A stretch of DNA of 64,000 nt from an uncultured Prevotella sp. (GCA_900315775.1 ONAJ01000001.1:58945-122944), one strand, 5' to 3'; shown: positions 54,804 through 63,050, counted from the stretch's first letter. Notes: generated from the letters alone by a model not told the origin. Program-made: numbers and translations.

Positions 54804-55616
54804 ATGAAATTAAACCTTACAAAGCCCCTTGTTGTCTTCGATTTGGAGACAACGGGGCTTGACCTTGTTAATGACAGGGTCATTCAGATATCTTATATTA
54901 AAGTTTTTCCTGACGGTAAGGAAGAACGCGAGAACTTGTTTGTTAATCCCGAGAAGCCAATCCCTGCTGAGGTTGAGGAACTGACACATATCACTAACGA
55001 TATGGTAAAGGACCAGCCGACGTTCAAACAGCTGGCTGCCAAGTTAAACGAGAAGTTTACTGGCTGCGACTTTGCTGGATACAACTCCAACAACTTCGAT
55101 ATCCCTATGCTTGCGGAGGAGTTCCTTCGTGCCGGCATAGACTTCGACTTCTCACGCTGTCGTCTTATCGACGCTATGACAATCTTCAAGAAGATGGAGC
55201 GTCGCAACCTTGCTGCCGCGTATAAGTTCTATTGTGGCAGAAAGATGGAAGAAGACTTCCAGGCGCACCGTGCTGACCAGGATACAGAGGCAACACTTCG
55301 TGTCCTTATGGGAGAGCTCGATATGTACGCTCCTGGCAAGCAGGAAGAGCCGGAACGTCAGCTCAACAACGACATGAACGAGTTGGCTGAGTTCTCAAAG
55401 ACTAACGACAATGTAGATTTTGCCGGACGCATCATCATGAAGGACGGCAAGGAGACATTCAACTTCGGCAAGTACAAAGGATGGGCTGTTGCTGACGTGC
55501 TCCATCGCGACCCGGGTTACTACAGTTGGATGCTCTCAAGCGACTTTACATATAATACAAAACAAGTATTGACGAGAATACGTCTTCGCGAGTTTAACAA
55601 CAAGAATCATGCTTAA
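54804..55616 (+). CDS. DnaQ-like 3'-5' exonuclease
   Basis: 270-residue DEDDh exonuclease. The acidic and His residues are visible: VVFDLETTG (Asp, Glu), NSNNFDIPML (Asp) and AHRADQDTEATLRVL (His, Asp). A C-terminal extension (about 205-265, FNFGKYKGWAVADVL...SWML) resembles the DUF3820 module found behind such exonucleases. It may be the Pol III epsilon proofreading subunit or a related nuclease; its place after dnaN supports a replication role. It overlaps coaBC by 8 bp. Confidence 0.9.
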   Translation: MKLNLTKPLVVFDLETTGLDLVNDRVIQISYIKVFPDGKEERENLFVNPEKPIPAEVEELTHITNDMVKDQPTFKQLAAKLNEKFTGCDFAGYNSNNFDIPMLAEEFLRAGIDFDFSRCRLIDAMTIFKKMERRNLAAAYKFYCGRKMEEDFQAHRADQDTEATLRVLMGELDMYAPGKQEEPERQLNNDMNELAEFSKTNDNVDFAGRIIMKDGKETFNFGKYKGWAVADVLHRDPGYYSWMLSSDFTYNTKQVLTRIRLREFNNKNHA

Positions 55617-56832
55617 AGGTAAACACATAGTACTGGGCATTACGGGAAGCATTGCTGCTTACAAGTCTTGTCTTATCATCCGCGAACTGATAAAGAAGGG
55701 TGCTGAGGTTCAGGTGGTCATAACACCTGCGGGCAAGGAGTTCATCACACCGATAACACTCTCTGCCCTAACCCACAAACCCGTTGTTAGCGAGTTCTTC
55801 TCACAGCGTGACGGCACGTGGAACTCCCACGTTGACCTCGGACTGTGGGCCGACGCTATGCTTATAGCACCAGCGACAGCAAGTACCATAGGAAAGATGG
55901 CTCACGGCGTTGCTGACAATATGCTCATTACTACATACCTTTCAATGAAAGCACCCGTATTCGTTGCTCCCGCAATGGATCTCGATATGTATGCTCACCC
56001 GTCAACACAGAACAATCTCGACATTCTGCGTTCCTACGGCAACATAATTATTGAGCCGCAGAGCGGTTTCCTCGCAAGCGGATTAGAGGGAAAAGGACGA
56101 ATGGAAGAGCCGACAGTAATCGTAGAGAAACTCGAAGAAGCCCTCTCTAATCACTCCTCTCTCCTCTCTTCTCACTCCTCTCTCCTCTCTCCTCTCTCCT
56201 CTAAAATTTTAATCACCGCCGGTCCTACCTACGAGAAAATAGACCCCGTCCGTTTCATAGGCAACTACTCAAGTGGCAAGATGGGCTTCGCCCTCGCTGA
56301 GGAGTGTGCGCGTCGCGGCATGCAGGTAACGCTCATTGCGGGTCCTGTAAGTCTTGAGTGTTCTTCGTCTATAAAACGCATTGATGTGGAGAGCTGCGAG
56401 GAGATGTACAATGCCGCCATTGAGGAATTCCACAACGTCGATGCCGCCATACTCTGTGCTGCTGTTGCCGACTATCGTCCGGCAGAAGTGGCCGACACCA
56501 AGATAAAGCGTCACGACGACGAGGACCTTACTCTCCGTCTGCTCCCCAACAAGGACATCGCGGCAGAGTTAGGACGTCGCAAGCAGCAGAACCAGAGACT
56601 CATCGGCTTTGCTCTCGAGACTAACGACGAAGAGATAAATGCGCAGAAGAAACTCGCTAAGAAGAACTTCGACTTCATTGTCCTCAACTCCACGAGGAAC
56701 GAAGGCACCACCTTCCGTTCTGACGACAACCAGATAAGTATTATCTCTGACAACGGGAAGAAGGACTTCGCAAAGAAGCCGAAGTCGGAAGTAGCACGCG
56801 ATATTATTGACGAATTAGAACGTATTCTATGA
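55609..56832 (+). CDS. coaBC: Phosphopantothenoylcysteine decarboxylase/synthetase
   Basis: 407-residue bifunctional coenzyme A enzyme. The N-terminal flavoprotein decarboxylase (CoaC, about 1-180) shows ITGSIAAYK and the active-site His in NSHVDLG. The PxMNxxMW-type motif reads PAMDLDMY, and the substrate flap reads LASGLEGKGRM, with Ser in place of the usual Cys. The C-terminal synthetase (CoaB, about 202-407) starts ILITAGPTYEKIDPVRFI and has the AAVADYRP and KIKR motifs. The linker between them (about 180-201) is a low-complexity SSLLS repeat made by a 7-bp tandem array at 56154-56202. Confidence 0.95.
   Translation: MLKGKHIVLGITGSIAAYKSCLIIRELIKKGAEVQVVITPAGKEFITPITLSALTHKPVVSEFFSQRDGTWNSHVDLGLWADAMLIAPATASTIGKMAHGVADNMLITTYLSMKAPVFVAPAMDLDMYAHPSTQNNLDILRSYGNIIIEPQSGFLASGLEGKGRMEEPTVIVEKLEEALSNHSSLLSSHSSLLSPLSSKILITAGPTYEKIDPVRFIGNYSSGKMGFALAEECARRGMQVTLIAGPVSLECSSSIKRIDVESCEEMYNAAIEEFHNVDAAILCAAVADYRPAEVADTKIKRHDDEDLTLRLLPNKDIAAELGRRKQQNQRLIGFALETNDEEINAQKKLAKKNFDFIVLNSTRNEGTTFRSDDNQISIISDNGKKDFAKKPKSEVARDIIDELERIL
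56154..56202 (+). repeat. 7-bp tandem array in the coaBC linker
   Basis: Seven exact consecutive heptamers: six CTCCTCT and one CTTCTCA (56168-56174). A degenerate unit CTAATCA (56147-56153) precedes them. Read in frame the array gives a 7-residue peptide period (SSLLS...). It lies exactly between the two enzyme domains. Confidence 0.9.
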
Positions 56833-57740
56833 AACGATATTTAGCTATATTACTAATCATAATTCTCAATTCACAATTCTCAATTATAAATTCACAGGAG
56901 CTCCAGGCTACTGTGAACATCAACCATCAGCAGATACAGGGTACCGACGTGTCTGTCTTTGAGAATCTCAAGCAGACGCTCGAGCAGTTTATCAACGATA
57001 AACAGTGGACTTCACTGCAGTTCCAGAAGAACGAGCGCATAGTATGTAGCTTTAATATTACAGTCACCAAATACGACAAGAGCAATAACATCTTCACCTG
57101 TACGGCGCTGATTCAAGCTTCGCGCCCTATCTACAATGCGGCATACAGCACCACAATATATAATAATAAGGATGCCAACTTCGACTTCGAGTTTGCGCAG
57201 TTCGACCAGCTTAACTTCAACGAGGAAGAGATAGACAACCAGCTCACGGCACTTCTGGGCTACTATGCCTACCTTATTATAGGCCTTGACCTCGAGACCT
57301 TCTCGCCTATGGGTGGCGAAGACATCCTTCAGCGCTGTATGAATCTTGTCAACAACGCCCAGTCACTACAGTTCGTGGGTTGGAAAGCCTTTGAGGATTC
57401 ACGTAACCGCTTCGCCATAATCAACGACTATCTCGACGGAGCGCTGGCACCCTTCCGTCAGCTGCAGTACGACTACTACCGTCTCGGACTCGACGAGATG
57501 GCGAACAATGCTGACCGAGGACGCACAAACATCACTACGGCTCTTGAGGAGAACCTTAAGAAGGCGCACGAGAATCGTCCGCTCAGTCTGTTGCCGCAGA
57601 TATGGCTCGACTACAAGAAAGACGAGATTGCTAATATATATAAAGGTAAAGGAACACAGAAGGAGAAGGAGTCGGTTTACGACATAGTGTTCAACATCAA
57701 TGCTTCACAGAACAGCACTTGGGAAAAGATTAAAGAATGA
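56829..57740 (+). CDS. porD: Type IX secretion protein PorD (DUF4835)
   Basis: 303-residue periplasmic or outer-membrane-associated protein of the DUF4835/PorD family, an assembly factor of the type IX secretion system. Family segments include the YLIIGLDLETFSPMGGEDIL and LLPQIWLDYKKDEI regions. A signal peptide is present, but its C-terminal half (ILNSQFSIINSQ) is encoded by a 7-bp tandem array at 56862-56896. It overlaps coaBC and recN by four bases each; the order coaBC-porD-recN is common in Bacteroidota. Confidence 0.9.
   Translation: MKRYLAILLIIILNSQFSIINSQELQATVNINHQQIQGTDVSVFENLKQTLEQFINDKQWTSLQFQKNERIVCSFNITVTKYDKSNNIFTCTALIQASRPIYNAAYSTTIYNNKDANFDFEFAQFDQLNFNEEEIDNQLTALLGYYAYLIIGLDLETFSPMGGEDILQRCMNLVNNAQSLQFVGWKAFEDSRNRFAIINDYLDGALAPFRQLQYDYYRLGLDEMANNADRGRTNITTALEENLKKAHENRPLSLLPQIWLDYKKDEIANIYKGKGTQKEKESVYDIVFNINASQNSTWEKIKE
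56862..56896 (+). repeat. 7-bp tandem array in the porD signal peptide
   Basis: Five consecutive heptamers: ATTCTCA, ATTCACA, ATTCTCA, ATTATAA, ATTCACA. They encode ILNSQFSIINSQ in the porD frame. Confidence 0.88.
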
Positions 57741-59413
57741 TAACACAACTGACGATAAAGAATTACGCCCTTATCGACTCCCTCGATATGGAGTTTCATA
57801 AGGGCTTCTCTGTAATAACTGGTGAAACGGGAGCCGGAAAGAGCATCATCCTCGGTGCTATAGCTCTGCTACTCGGACAGCGTGCTGACTCCAAGACGGT
57901 AAAGAGCGGCGAGTCGCGATGCATCATCGAGGCACACTTCGACCTCAGTCGCTACAACATGGAGGACTTCTTTACCGAGAACGACATAGACTACGACACA
58001 TCAGACACCATACTCCGCAGAGAACTGACTTCGGCAGGAAAGAGTCGTGCTTTTATCAACGACACTCCCGTCGGACTTTCCGTTATGCGCCAGCTCGGAC
58101 AACAACTTGTTGACATTCATTCACAACACCAGAACCTGCTCCTGCAGGAGGAGGACTTCCAACTTAATGTTGTCGATGTTATAGCCAACAACCACGAACT
58201 ACTGCAACAATACAAAGCAAAGTATAACGAGCTTCACGCTGCCGAGAGAGAACTTGAGTCGCTGAAGCAGGCACTCCAGAAGGCGTCAAACGATGAGGAC
58301 TTCCTTCGTTTCCAGCTTCAGGAACTTCAGGATGCCAACCTCGAGGAAGGCATGCAGGAGGAACTGGAACAGGAAGCCGAGATGCTCTCGCACGCAGAGG
58401 AGATAAAGTCGGCACTCTACGAGGCAGACACCCTCCTTACGGGTAGCGAACAGTGTATCGTGGACCAGCTGAAGAACGCCCTTCGTCCGCTGTCACGCAT
58501 CACCGACGTATATCCTAAGATAGCAGAAGCCGTAGAGCGACTCGAGAGTGCCCACGTAGAGATAAAGGACATAGCACAGGAGATTGGCAGCGCTGCTTCG
58601 CAGGTAGATTACGACCCGCAGCGTCTTGAGATTGTCAACTCCTCGCTCGACACCATTTATTCGCTGCAGAAGAAACACCACGTAGAAAGCGTGGACGAAC
58701 TGATAGCTCTGCGCGACAATATGGAGAAGCAGCTGCAGCAGATAGAAAACAGCGACGAAGCGTTAGCAGAACAGGAGCAGACGGTGAAACGTCTTCTCGA
58801 CGAAGCGCTTCAACTTGCCAACAAGCTCTCTGCAACCAGAAAGAAGGCTGCTGCCAACATCGAGAAAGAGATGCGTGAGCGCCTTGTTCCGTTAGGAATG
58901 CCTAACGTGCAGTTTAAGGTCTCGCTGAGCCAGCCTCACCAGGCACAACTAACGTCAACGGGAATGGATGCTGTGGAGTATCTCTTTACCGCAAACACAG
59001 GAACGCCCCTGCAGCCCGTTAGTCAGATAGCCTCGGGAGGTGAGATAGCGCGAGTCATGCTGGCGCTGAAGGCTATGATAAGCGGAACAGTAAAGCTGCC
59101 CACAATAATCTTCGACGAGATAGATACGGGAGTCAGCGGAAAGATAGCCGAGAAGATGGGACACATCATGCGCGAGATGGGACAACAGGAGCGCCAGGTT
59201 ATCAGCATTACTCACCTACCCCAGATAGCTTCTCTCGGCAGCACTCACTACAAAGTATATAAGGAAGATACGCCCGAAGGCGCCAAGACCTTCATGCGTC
59301 TGTTGTCGAAAGACGAGCGTATCAACGAGATAGCACAGATGCTCAGCGGTAGCGACATCACCGAAGCAGCTATCAACAATGCGAAAGACCTAATGAATAA
59401 AGCCAACCCCTAA
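57737..59413 (+). CDS. recN: DNA repair protein RecN
   Basis: SMC-like ATPase of 558 residues for double-strand-break repair. Walker A GETGAGKS is at 29-36, a long coiled-coil middle covers about 155-365, and the C-terminal half has the signature IASGGEIARVMLALK and Walker B PTIIFDEIDTGVSG, then SITHLPQIAS. Last gene of the dnaN operon; its TAA lies in the loop of the terminator. Confidence 0.97.
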   Translation: MITQLTIKNYALIDSLDMEFHKGFSVITGETGAGKSIILGAIALLLGQRADSKTVKSGESRCIIEAHFDLSRYNMEDFFTENDIDYDTSDTILRRELTSAGKSRAFINDTPVGLSVMRQLGQQLVDIHSQHQNLLLQEEDFQLNVVDVIANNHELLQQYKAKYNELHAAERELESLKQALQKASNDEDFLRFQLQELQDANLEEGMQEELEQEAEMLSHAEEIKSALYEADTLLTGSEQCIVDQLKNALRPLSRITDVYPKIAEAVERLESAHVEIKDIAQEIGSAASQVDYDPQRLEIVNSSLDTIYSLQKKHHVESVDELIALRDNMEKQLQQIENSDEALAEQEQTVKRLLDEALQLANKLSATRKKAAANIEKEMRERLVPLGMPNVQFKVSLSQPHQAQLTSTGMDAVEYLFTANTGTPLQPVSQIASGGEIARVMLALKAMISGTVKLPTIIFDEIDTGVSGKIAEKMGHIMREMGQQERQVISITHLPQIASLGSTHYKVYKEDTPEGAKTFMRLLSKDERINEIAQMLSGSDITEAAINNAKDLMNKANP

Positions 59414-59427
59414 GGATTGGCTTTATT
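59396..59427. terminator. Terminator with recN stop codon in its loop
   Basis: 11-bp stem (AATAAAGCCAA with TTGGCTTTATT) and a 10-nt loop containing the recN TAA (59411-59413). A T-rich tail follows on +. The convergent gene ends at 59454, so the hairpin may act for both strands. Confidence 0.85.
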
Positions 59428-59453
59428 TATTTTAAGTCTTGGTCAATCGTTAC

Positions 59454-62400
59454 TTACTTAACCAGCACCTTCTTACCGTTTACAATTACAATTCCCTTGT
59501 AGTCCTTGCCTACGCGCTGACCAGCGAGGTTATAGTAATCATAATTCTTCATTCTCAATTCCGAATTCTCAATTGAACGGATTCCGTCAGTAACAGCCTT
59601 AACAGTCATCTTCATGTCCTTAGTTACAGTAACAGTATATTGACCTGCAGGAAGCTTAACAGTACCGTCAACCTTTGTCAAAGCATATTCAGCATTGATT
59701 TCAGGAACAATGTTGCCAGCCTCAAGTGCCCAACGGTGAGAACCGTTCAGCTCATCCCAGTTTGCGCAGTCGTTCTTGTCAGCAAATGCGAAGTAGTGCT
59801 CGCTTTCTGGAGAATTAACCTCGTAAGTCCAAGCCTGTATTGTCTCGTCGAATGGCAGCTCTGCATTGTTAGCATAGGCCCAATCTTGGTTACCACCAAG
59901 GAGATACAGATGCTCAACTGTTGGAGCTACAGTACGCTCAGTCTTCAGGAGAGTAACGAATGTTGCTGTGTTACCATTGCGTCCGAGATAGAGCTTGTCA
60001 TAGTCAGCCTCAAGAGTGAATTTCTCCACTGCAGGATCATTAGCTGAAACTCTACCATTTACAAACTGCTGTGTTGTGAAGAGAACAACAGGGGCGGCAG
60101 TTCCATCAAGTGTGAAGATATCAACAGCCGACTTCTTTGTTTCGTCAGAGTTGTTGAATGCACCAGCAATAGAAATAACGTCACCAGCCTTGAAGCCACC
60201 GTCAATTTCAATTGTAGCGTAGTTACTGTTCAGAGCACCTTCTGTTGTGTATCCGTTAGCGAACTTAATACCTTTAACTTCATCAGTATTAGTGTGAATC
60301 TTAACAGCCGCGTCCATCTCTGTAGTACCACCAATAGTAATACCTGCAGCAGTTGTTGGATAGTCAATGTATGCTGGAAGAGTTGGAGTAACCTCACCAG
60401 TAACAGTCATCTTCAAGTCCTTAGTAACAGAAATCTTATATGAGCCGGCACCAAGCTGAACATTACCCTCGAATACTGAAACAAGCTGGTATTCTGCATT
60501 GATTTCAGGAGCGATGTTACTCTCGCCGATAGCAAAGCGATGACCTGCTTTGAATGAATCCCAGTCACCATTTGTAAACTGCTGGTCAGCAAAAGAGAAG
60601 TTTACAACATCTGTAGAAGCATAGTCATACTCGAAAGCCTGAGTCTCTTCATTCCAAGTCATCTCAACCATTGCATCCAATTTCCAGTCATTGAGGTCAC
60701 CAATAAGGTAAAGCTTCTCAACTGTTGGAGTTGCAGCCTTTGCAGTTACAACAACATTCTTGATTTCCCAAGTACCACCTTTGTTAGCCTCAGTATTTGA
60801 ATAACGGAAAGCAATTCTAATCTTTGCGTTATTGTAAGCAGAAAGGTCAATATCGCCAGACTCTACCCAGTTGAAGTTCTCATTTGTAACGTGATTTGGA
60901 ATAGCTACAGGAGTCCATTGTGCACCATCTTCTTCAAGCTTAACGAACAGCTGAGCCTCCTCAGCTACAGTACCGAAGTATCTTCCAGCATGAGAGAATG
61001 TCAGAACTGCATCCTGCTTATTTGTCAAATCAATAACAGAAGAAACTAAATCGAATGAACCAACAACTTCTTTATTGTATGCAGTACCATAAGCGCAGTT
61101 ATACTGACTATTGTAACTCCAAACGTTAGGAGCCTCTGTTGCGAAGCCGTCAAGACCTTTAGCCATAGGAGCATAGAATACTGTTCCTTCTGGAGCAAGC
61201 TCACCAGAAATAGTAACCTTCATGTCCTTAACGCTGATAGTATAAATACCTGCAACAAGCATGATAGTACCATCACCCTTTGTAAGTTCAAACTCTGTGT
61301 CGAGTGTTGGAGCACCGTCAATGTTTGCTATGTAGTAGCGGTGGTTTGTATTGAAGTCTGTCCAATATGGATCAGCAGCAGCCTCTTCTGCAGTCTGCTG
61401 GTAGTCAGCAATTGCAAAATAAGACAATGGCTTTGTAGCAACATACTGATATGTGTAAGTTTGTGTATCAGCGTTGTAAGCCATCTCGTCCATTGCTGTG
61501 GGGTCCCAAGGAGTTGTTGTACCGTCACCGATAACATAGAGCTTTGGCTGCTCTGGAGCAACTTCACCTTCCCACTCTATTTCTACTGAAGCAAGATAGA
61601 GAGCATTGGCTTGTGATCTGATACCGACGTACTCATAATCATCAGTAACTTCAAGTGTGGAAACAAGCTCTGTTGCATCATCTATATTCAATTCAGCTAA
61701 CATAGTTCCTTGGTTAGTTCCATAAAGGTCTGTCGGAGCTTCGTAAGCAGTGTTGCTGCCATAAATTTGAACTTTACGTCCTGCAGCTGTATTATCTGCC
61801 CAATTAAGAACAACCTTCTTCAGTTTACCACCGGAAGTCGTAGAAACTATACCTGAATTACTATTAGATGAACGTAATTGTATTGCCGCTGTATTACCCG
61901 CAGACATATTTGCAGCATATATAGCATTCGATGTGAAGGTCTTACCTGTAAAGTTAGCATAAGAATTGCCTCCTGTTGCAGTAGCACCAAGACCAACAGA
62001 TGTCAGCACGTCGGTAACTGTGCCTACTGGAGTTGGTGGAGGTGTAGGAGTTTCAGCACGAGTGATTGTCAGCTCAAGGATACAAGTTCCTGTATTACCG
62101 GAACGACCTATGAATAACTTCTCAGCATCAGCTGTCAGTGTAAATGTCTGAGCTGTGGGCTCTACAGATGTGTCATTAGTGTTAAGGAAGTTATCTGTTG
62201 TCCACAAATTTGTCTTATTTTGGTCGTAGAAAGCAATAGCAGCATTCTTTTCAGATGCATTGTTATAGCAACCAGTAATGGAGATAACATCACCTGACTT
62301 GAAGCCACCTTCAACGGAGAGTTCAGCATAGTATTTCTCGTTGTCATCCATTTTGATTGACTTGCCGAACTTAATACAGTCCGTACTAACATTCTTTACT

Positions 62401-62582
62401 TTCACAGTAGAATAAGACACGTCAGTTGTCTCAGTTGTTCCTTCGCCTTCTGTGGCAGGCTTTAAGGAAACCAACGTAATTCCATCCTTTGTTGTAGGAT
62501 AGTCAATTAATTTCGTCGTTTCCTGCGCATTCACCACTATGGAGAACAGCGCAAGGGTTAGAAATGTGAATAATTTTTTCAT
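59454..62582 (-). CDS. Large modular secreted protein with C-terminal sorting-like tail
   Basis: 1042-residue exported protein (signal peptide MKKLFTFLTLALFSIVVNAQ). Internal repeats: an A module (about 24-178 and 732-891; IDYPTT...ITL start, GGFKxGDVISI core, LFIGRSGNTGT-type end), and a C module of about 108 residues (348-462, 624-731, 892-997; start LYLIGDxxDW, AEYxL middle, end KDMKMTV). A cleaved-adhesin or jelly-roll-like domain lies at about 466-623. The C modules resemble the SusE/SusF-type Ig/carbohydrate-binding folds, so glycan binding is possible but unproven. The last 25 residues (YYNLAGQRV...NGKKVLVK) match the short C-terminal tail common on Prevotella secreted proteins, probably for type IX export. 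Confidence 0.85.
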   Translation of the reverse strand: MKKLFTFLTLALFSIVVNAQETTKLIDYPTTKDGITLVSLKPATEGEGTTETTDVSYSTVKVKNVSTDCIKFGKSIKMDDNEKYYAELSVEGGFKSGDVISITGCYNNASEKNAAIAFYDQNKTNLWTTDNFLNTNDTSVEPTAQTFTLTADAEKLFIGRSGNTGTCILELTITRAETPTPPPTPVGTVTDVLTSVGLGATATGGNSYANFTGKTFTSNAIYAANMSAGNTAAIQLRSSNSNSGIVSTTSGGKLKKVVLNWADNTAAGRKVQIYGSNTAYEAPTDLYGTNQGTMLAELNIDDATELVSTLEVTDDYEYVGIRSQANALYLASVEIEWEGEVAPEQPKLYVIGDGTTTPWDPTAMDEMAYNADTQTYTYQYVATKPLSYFAIADYQQTAEEAAADPYWTDFNTNHRYYIANIDGAPTLDTEFELTKGDGTIMLVAGIYTISVKDMKVTISGELAPEGTVFYAPMAKGLDGFATEAPNVWSYNSQYNCAYGTAYNKEVVGSFDLVSSVIDLTNKQDAVLTFSHAGRYFGTVAEEAQLFVKLEEDGAQWTPVAIPNHVTNENFNWVESGDIDLSAYNNAKIRIAFRYSNTEANKGGTWEIKNVVVTAKAATPTVEKLYLIGDLNDWKLDAMVEMTWNEETQAFEYDYASTDVVNFSFADQQFTNGDWDSFKAGHRFAIGESNIAPEINAEYQLVSVFEGNVQLGAGSYKISVTKDLKMTVTGEVTPTLPAYIDYPTTAAGITIGGTTEMDAAVKIHTNTDEVKGIKFANGYTTEGALNSNYATIEIDGGFKAGDVISIAGAFNNSDETKKSAVDIFTLDGTAAPVVLFTTQQFVNGRVSANDPAVEKFTLEADYDKLYLGRNGNTATFVTLLKTERTVAPTVEHLYLLGGNQDWAYANNAELPFDETIQAWTYEVNSPESEHYFAFADKNDCANWDELNGSHRWALEAGNIVPEINAEYALTKVDGTVKLPAGQYTVTVTKDMKMTVKAVTDGIRSIENSELRMKNYDYYNLAGQRVGKDYKGIVIVNGKKVLVK
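59544..59571. repeat. 7-bp tandem array before the C-terminal tail
   Basis: Four consecutive heptamers on the + strand: ATTCTTC, ATTCTCA, ATTCCGA, ATTCTCA. On the - coding strand they encode the linker IENSELRMKN between the last repeat module and the C-terminal tail. Confidence 0.82.
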
Positions 62583-62621
62583 ATTAGATTTGATTTAGTT
62601 AATAAAAATAGGTTTACTTTG

Positions 62622-62653
62622 CAAAGATAAATATTACTAATTAAAGTTCCAAA
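62622..62653 (-). promoter_or_regulatory. Promoter of the large secreted protein gene
   Basis: On the - strand: TTTG at 62653-62650, a 20-bp spacer and TATCTTTG at 62629-62622. Full consensus; leader of about 36 nt. Confidence 0.72.
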
Positions 62654-62767
62654 CAATTTAAGATTTATTTTACAATAAATCAAAGTTCGCGCACACGCAC
62701 ACGAAAGATGGTTTTTAGGATTTCTCAATTTTTATTTTTCAAAAAAAAGTGTCATCCGTCATGCTGC

Positions 62768-62868
62768 AAACCATAGGTTTTCCCCGACCAAAGCATAGGT
62801 TTTCCCCGACCAAACCATAGGTTTTCTCCGACCAAACCATAGGTTTTCTCCGACCAAACCATAGGTTT
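62768..62868. repeat. Five 13-bp palindromes at exact 22-bp spacing
   Basis: AAACCATAGGTTT at 62768-62780, 62812-62824, 62834-62846 and 62856-62868, and one single-mismatch copy (AAAGCATAGGTTT) at 62790-62802. Each repeat unit is 22 bp, two helical turns, so the five sites face the same side of DNA. Spacer text is TCCCCGACC or TCTCCGACC. Confidence 0.92.
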
Positions 62869-62915
62869 ACTTTGGACAAGCATACACGTCAATTTACTTT
62901 GGATAAGCATACGCG
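62866..62915. repeat. Pair of 23-bp direct repeats
   Basis: Copies at 62866-62888 and 62893-62915, 27 bp apart, beginning TTTACTTTGGA and ending AAGCATAC(A/G)CG, with two differences. They continue the palindrome array inside the inverted-repeat element. Confidence 0.8.
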
Positions 62916-63050
62916 CTGCCAATCCAAATGTAAAGATTTTTTAATGACGGCTGACACTTTTTTTCGAAAATTAAAATTTCCATAATCCTAAAAAAGGTAT
63001 GTTTTAAACCTTTGTTTTCCTGCGTGGTGTCAGGCGCTTAATACATTTCT

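Larger units (their letters stand above)
62712..62994. mobile_element. 283-bp element with 51-bp terminal inverted repeats
   Basis: The left arm (62712-62762) and the reverse complement of the right arm (62944-62994) match at 43 of 51 positions without gaps. Both start TTTTTAGGATT and end GTGTCA(T/G)CCGTCAT. The interior holds five 13-bp palindromes and a pair of 23-bp direct repeats and no ORF. It is MITE-like in form, but no target-site duplication is evident, so a long structured RNA or regulatory hairpin remains possible. Confidence 0.55.

Noticed and set aside
62768-62915. Possible CRISPR array
   Set aside because: Repeats are directly tandem with 22- or 27-bp period and have no unique spacers of normal length; no cas genes are near.
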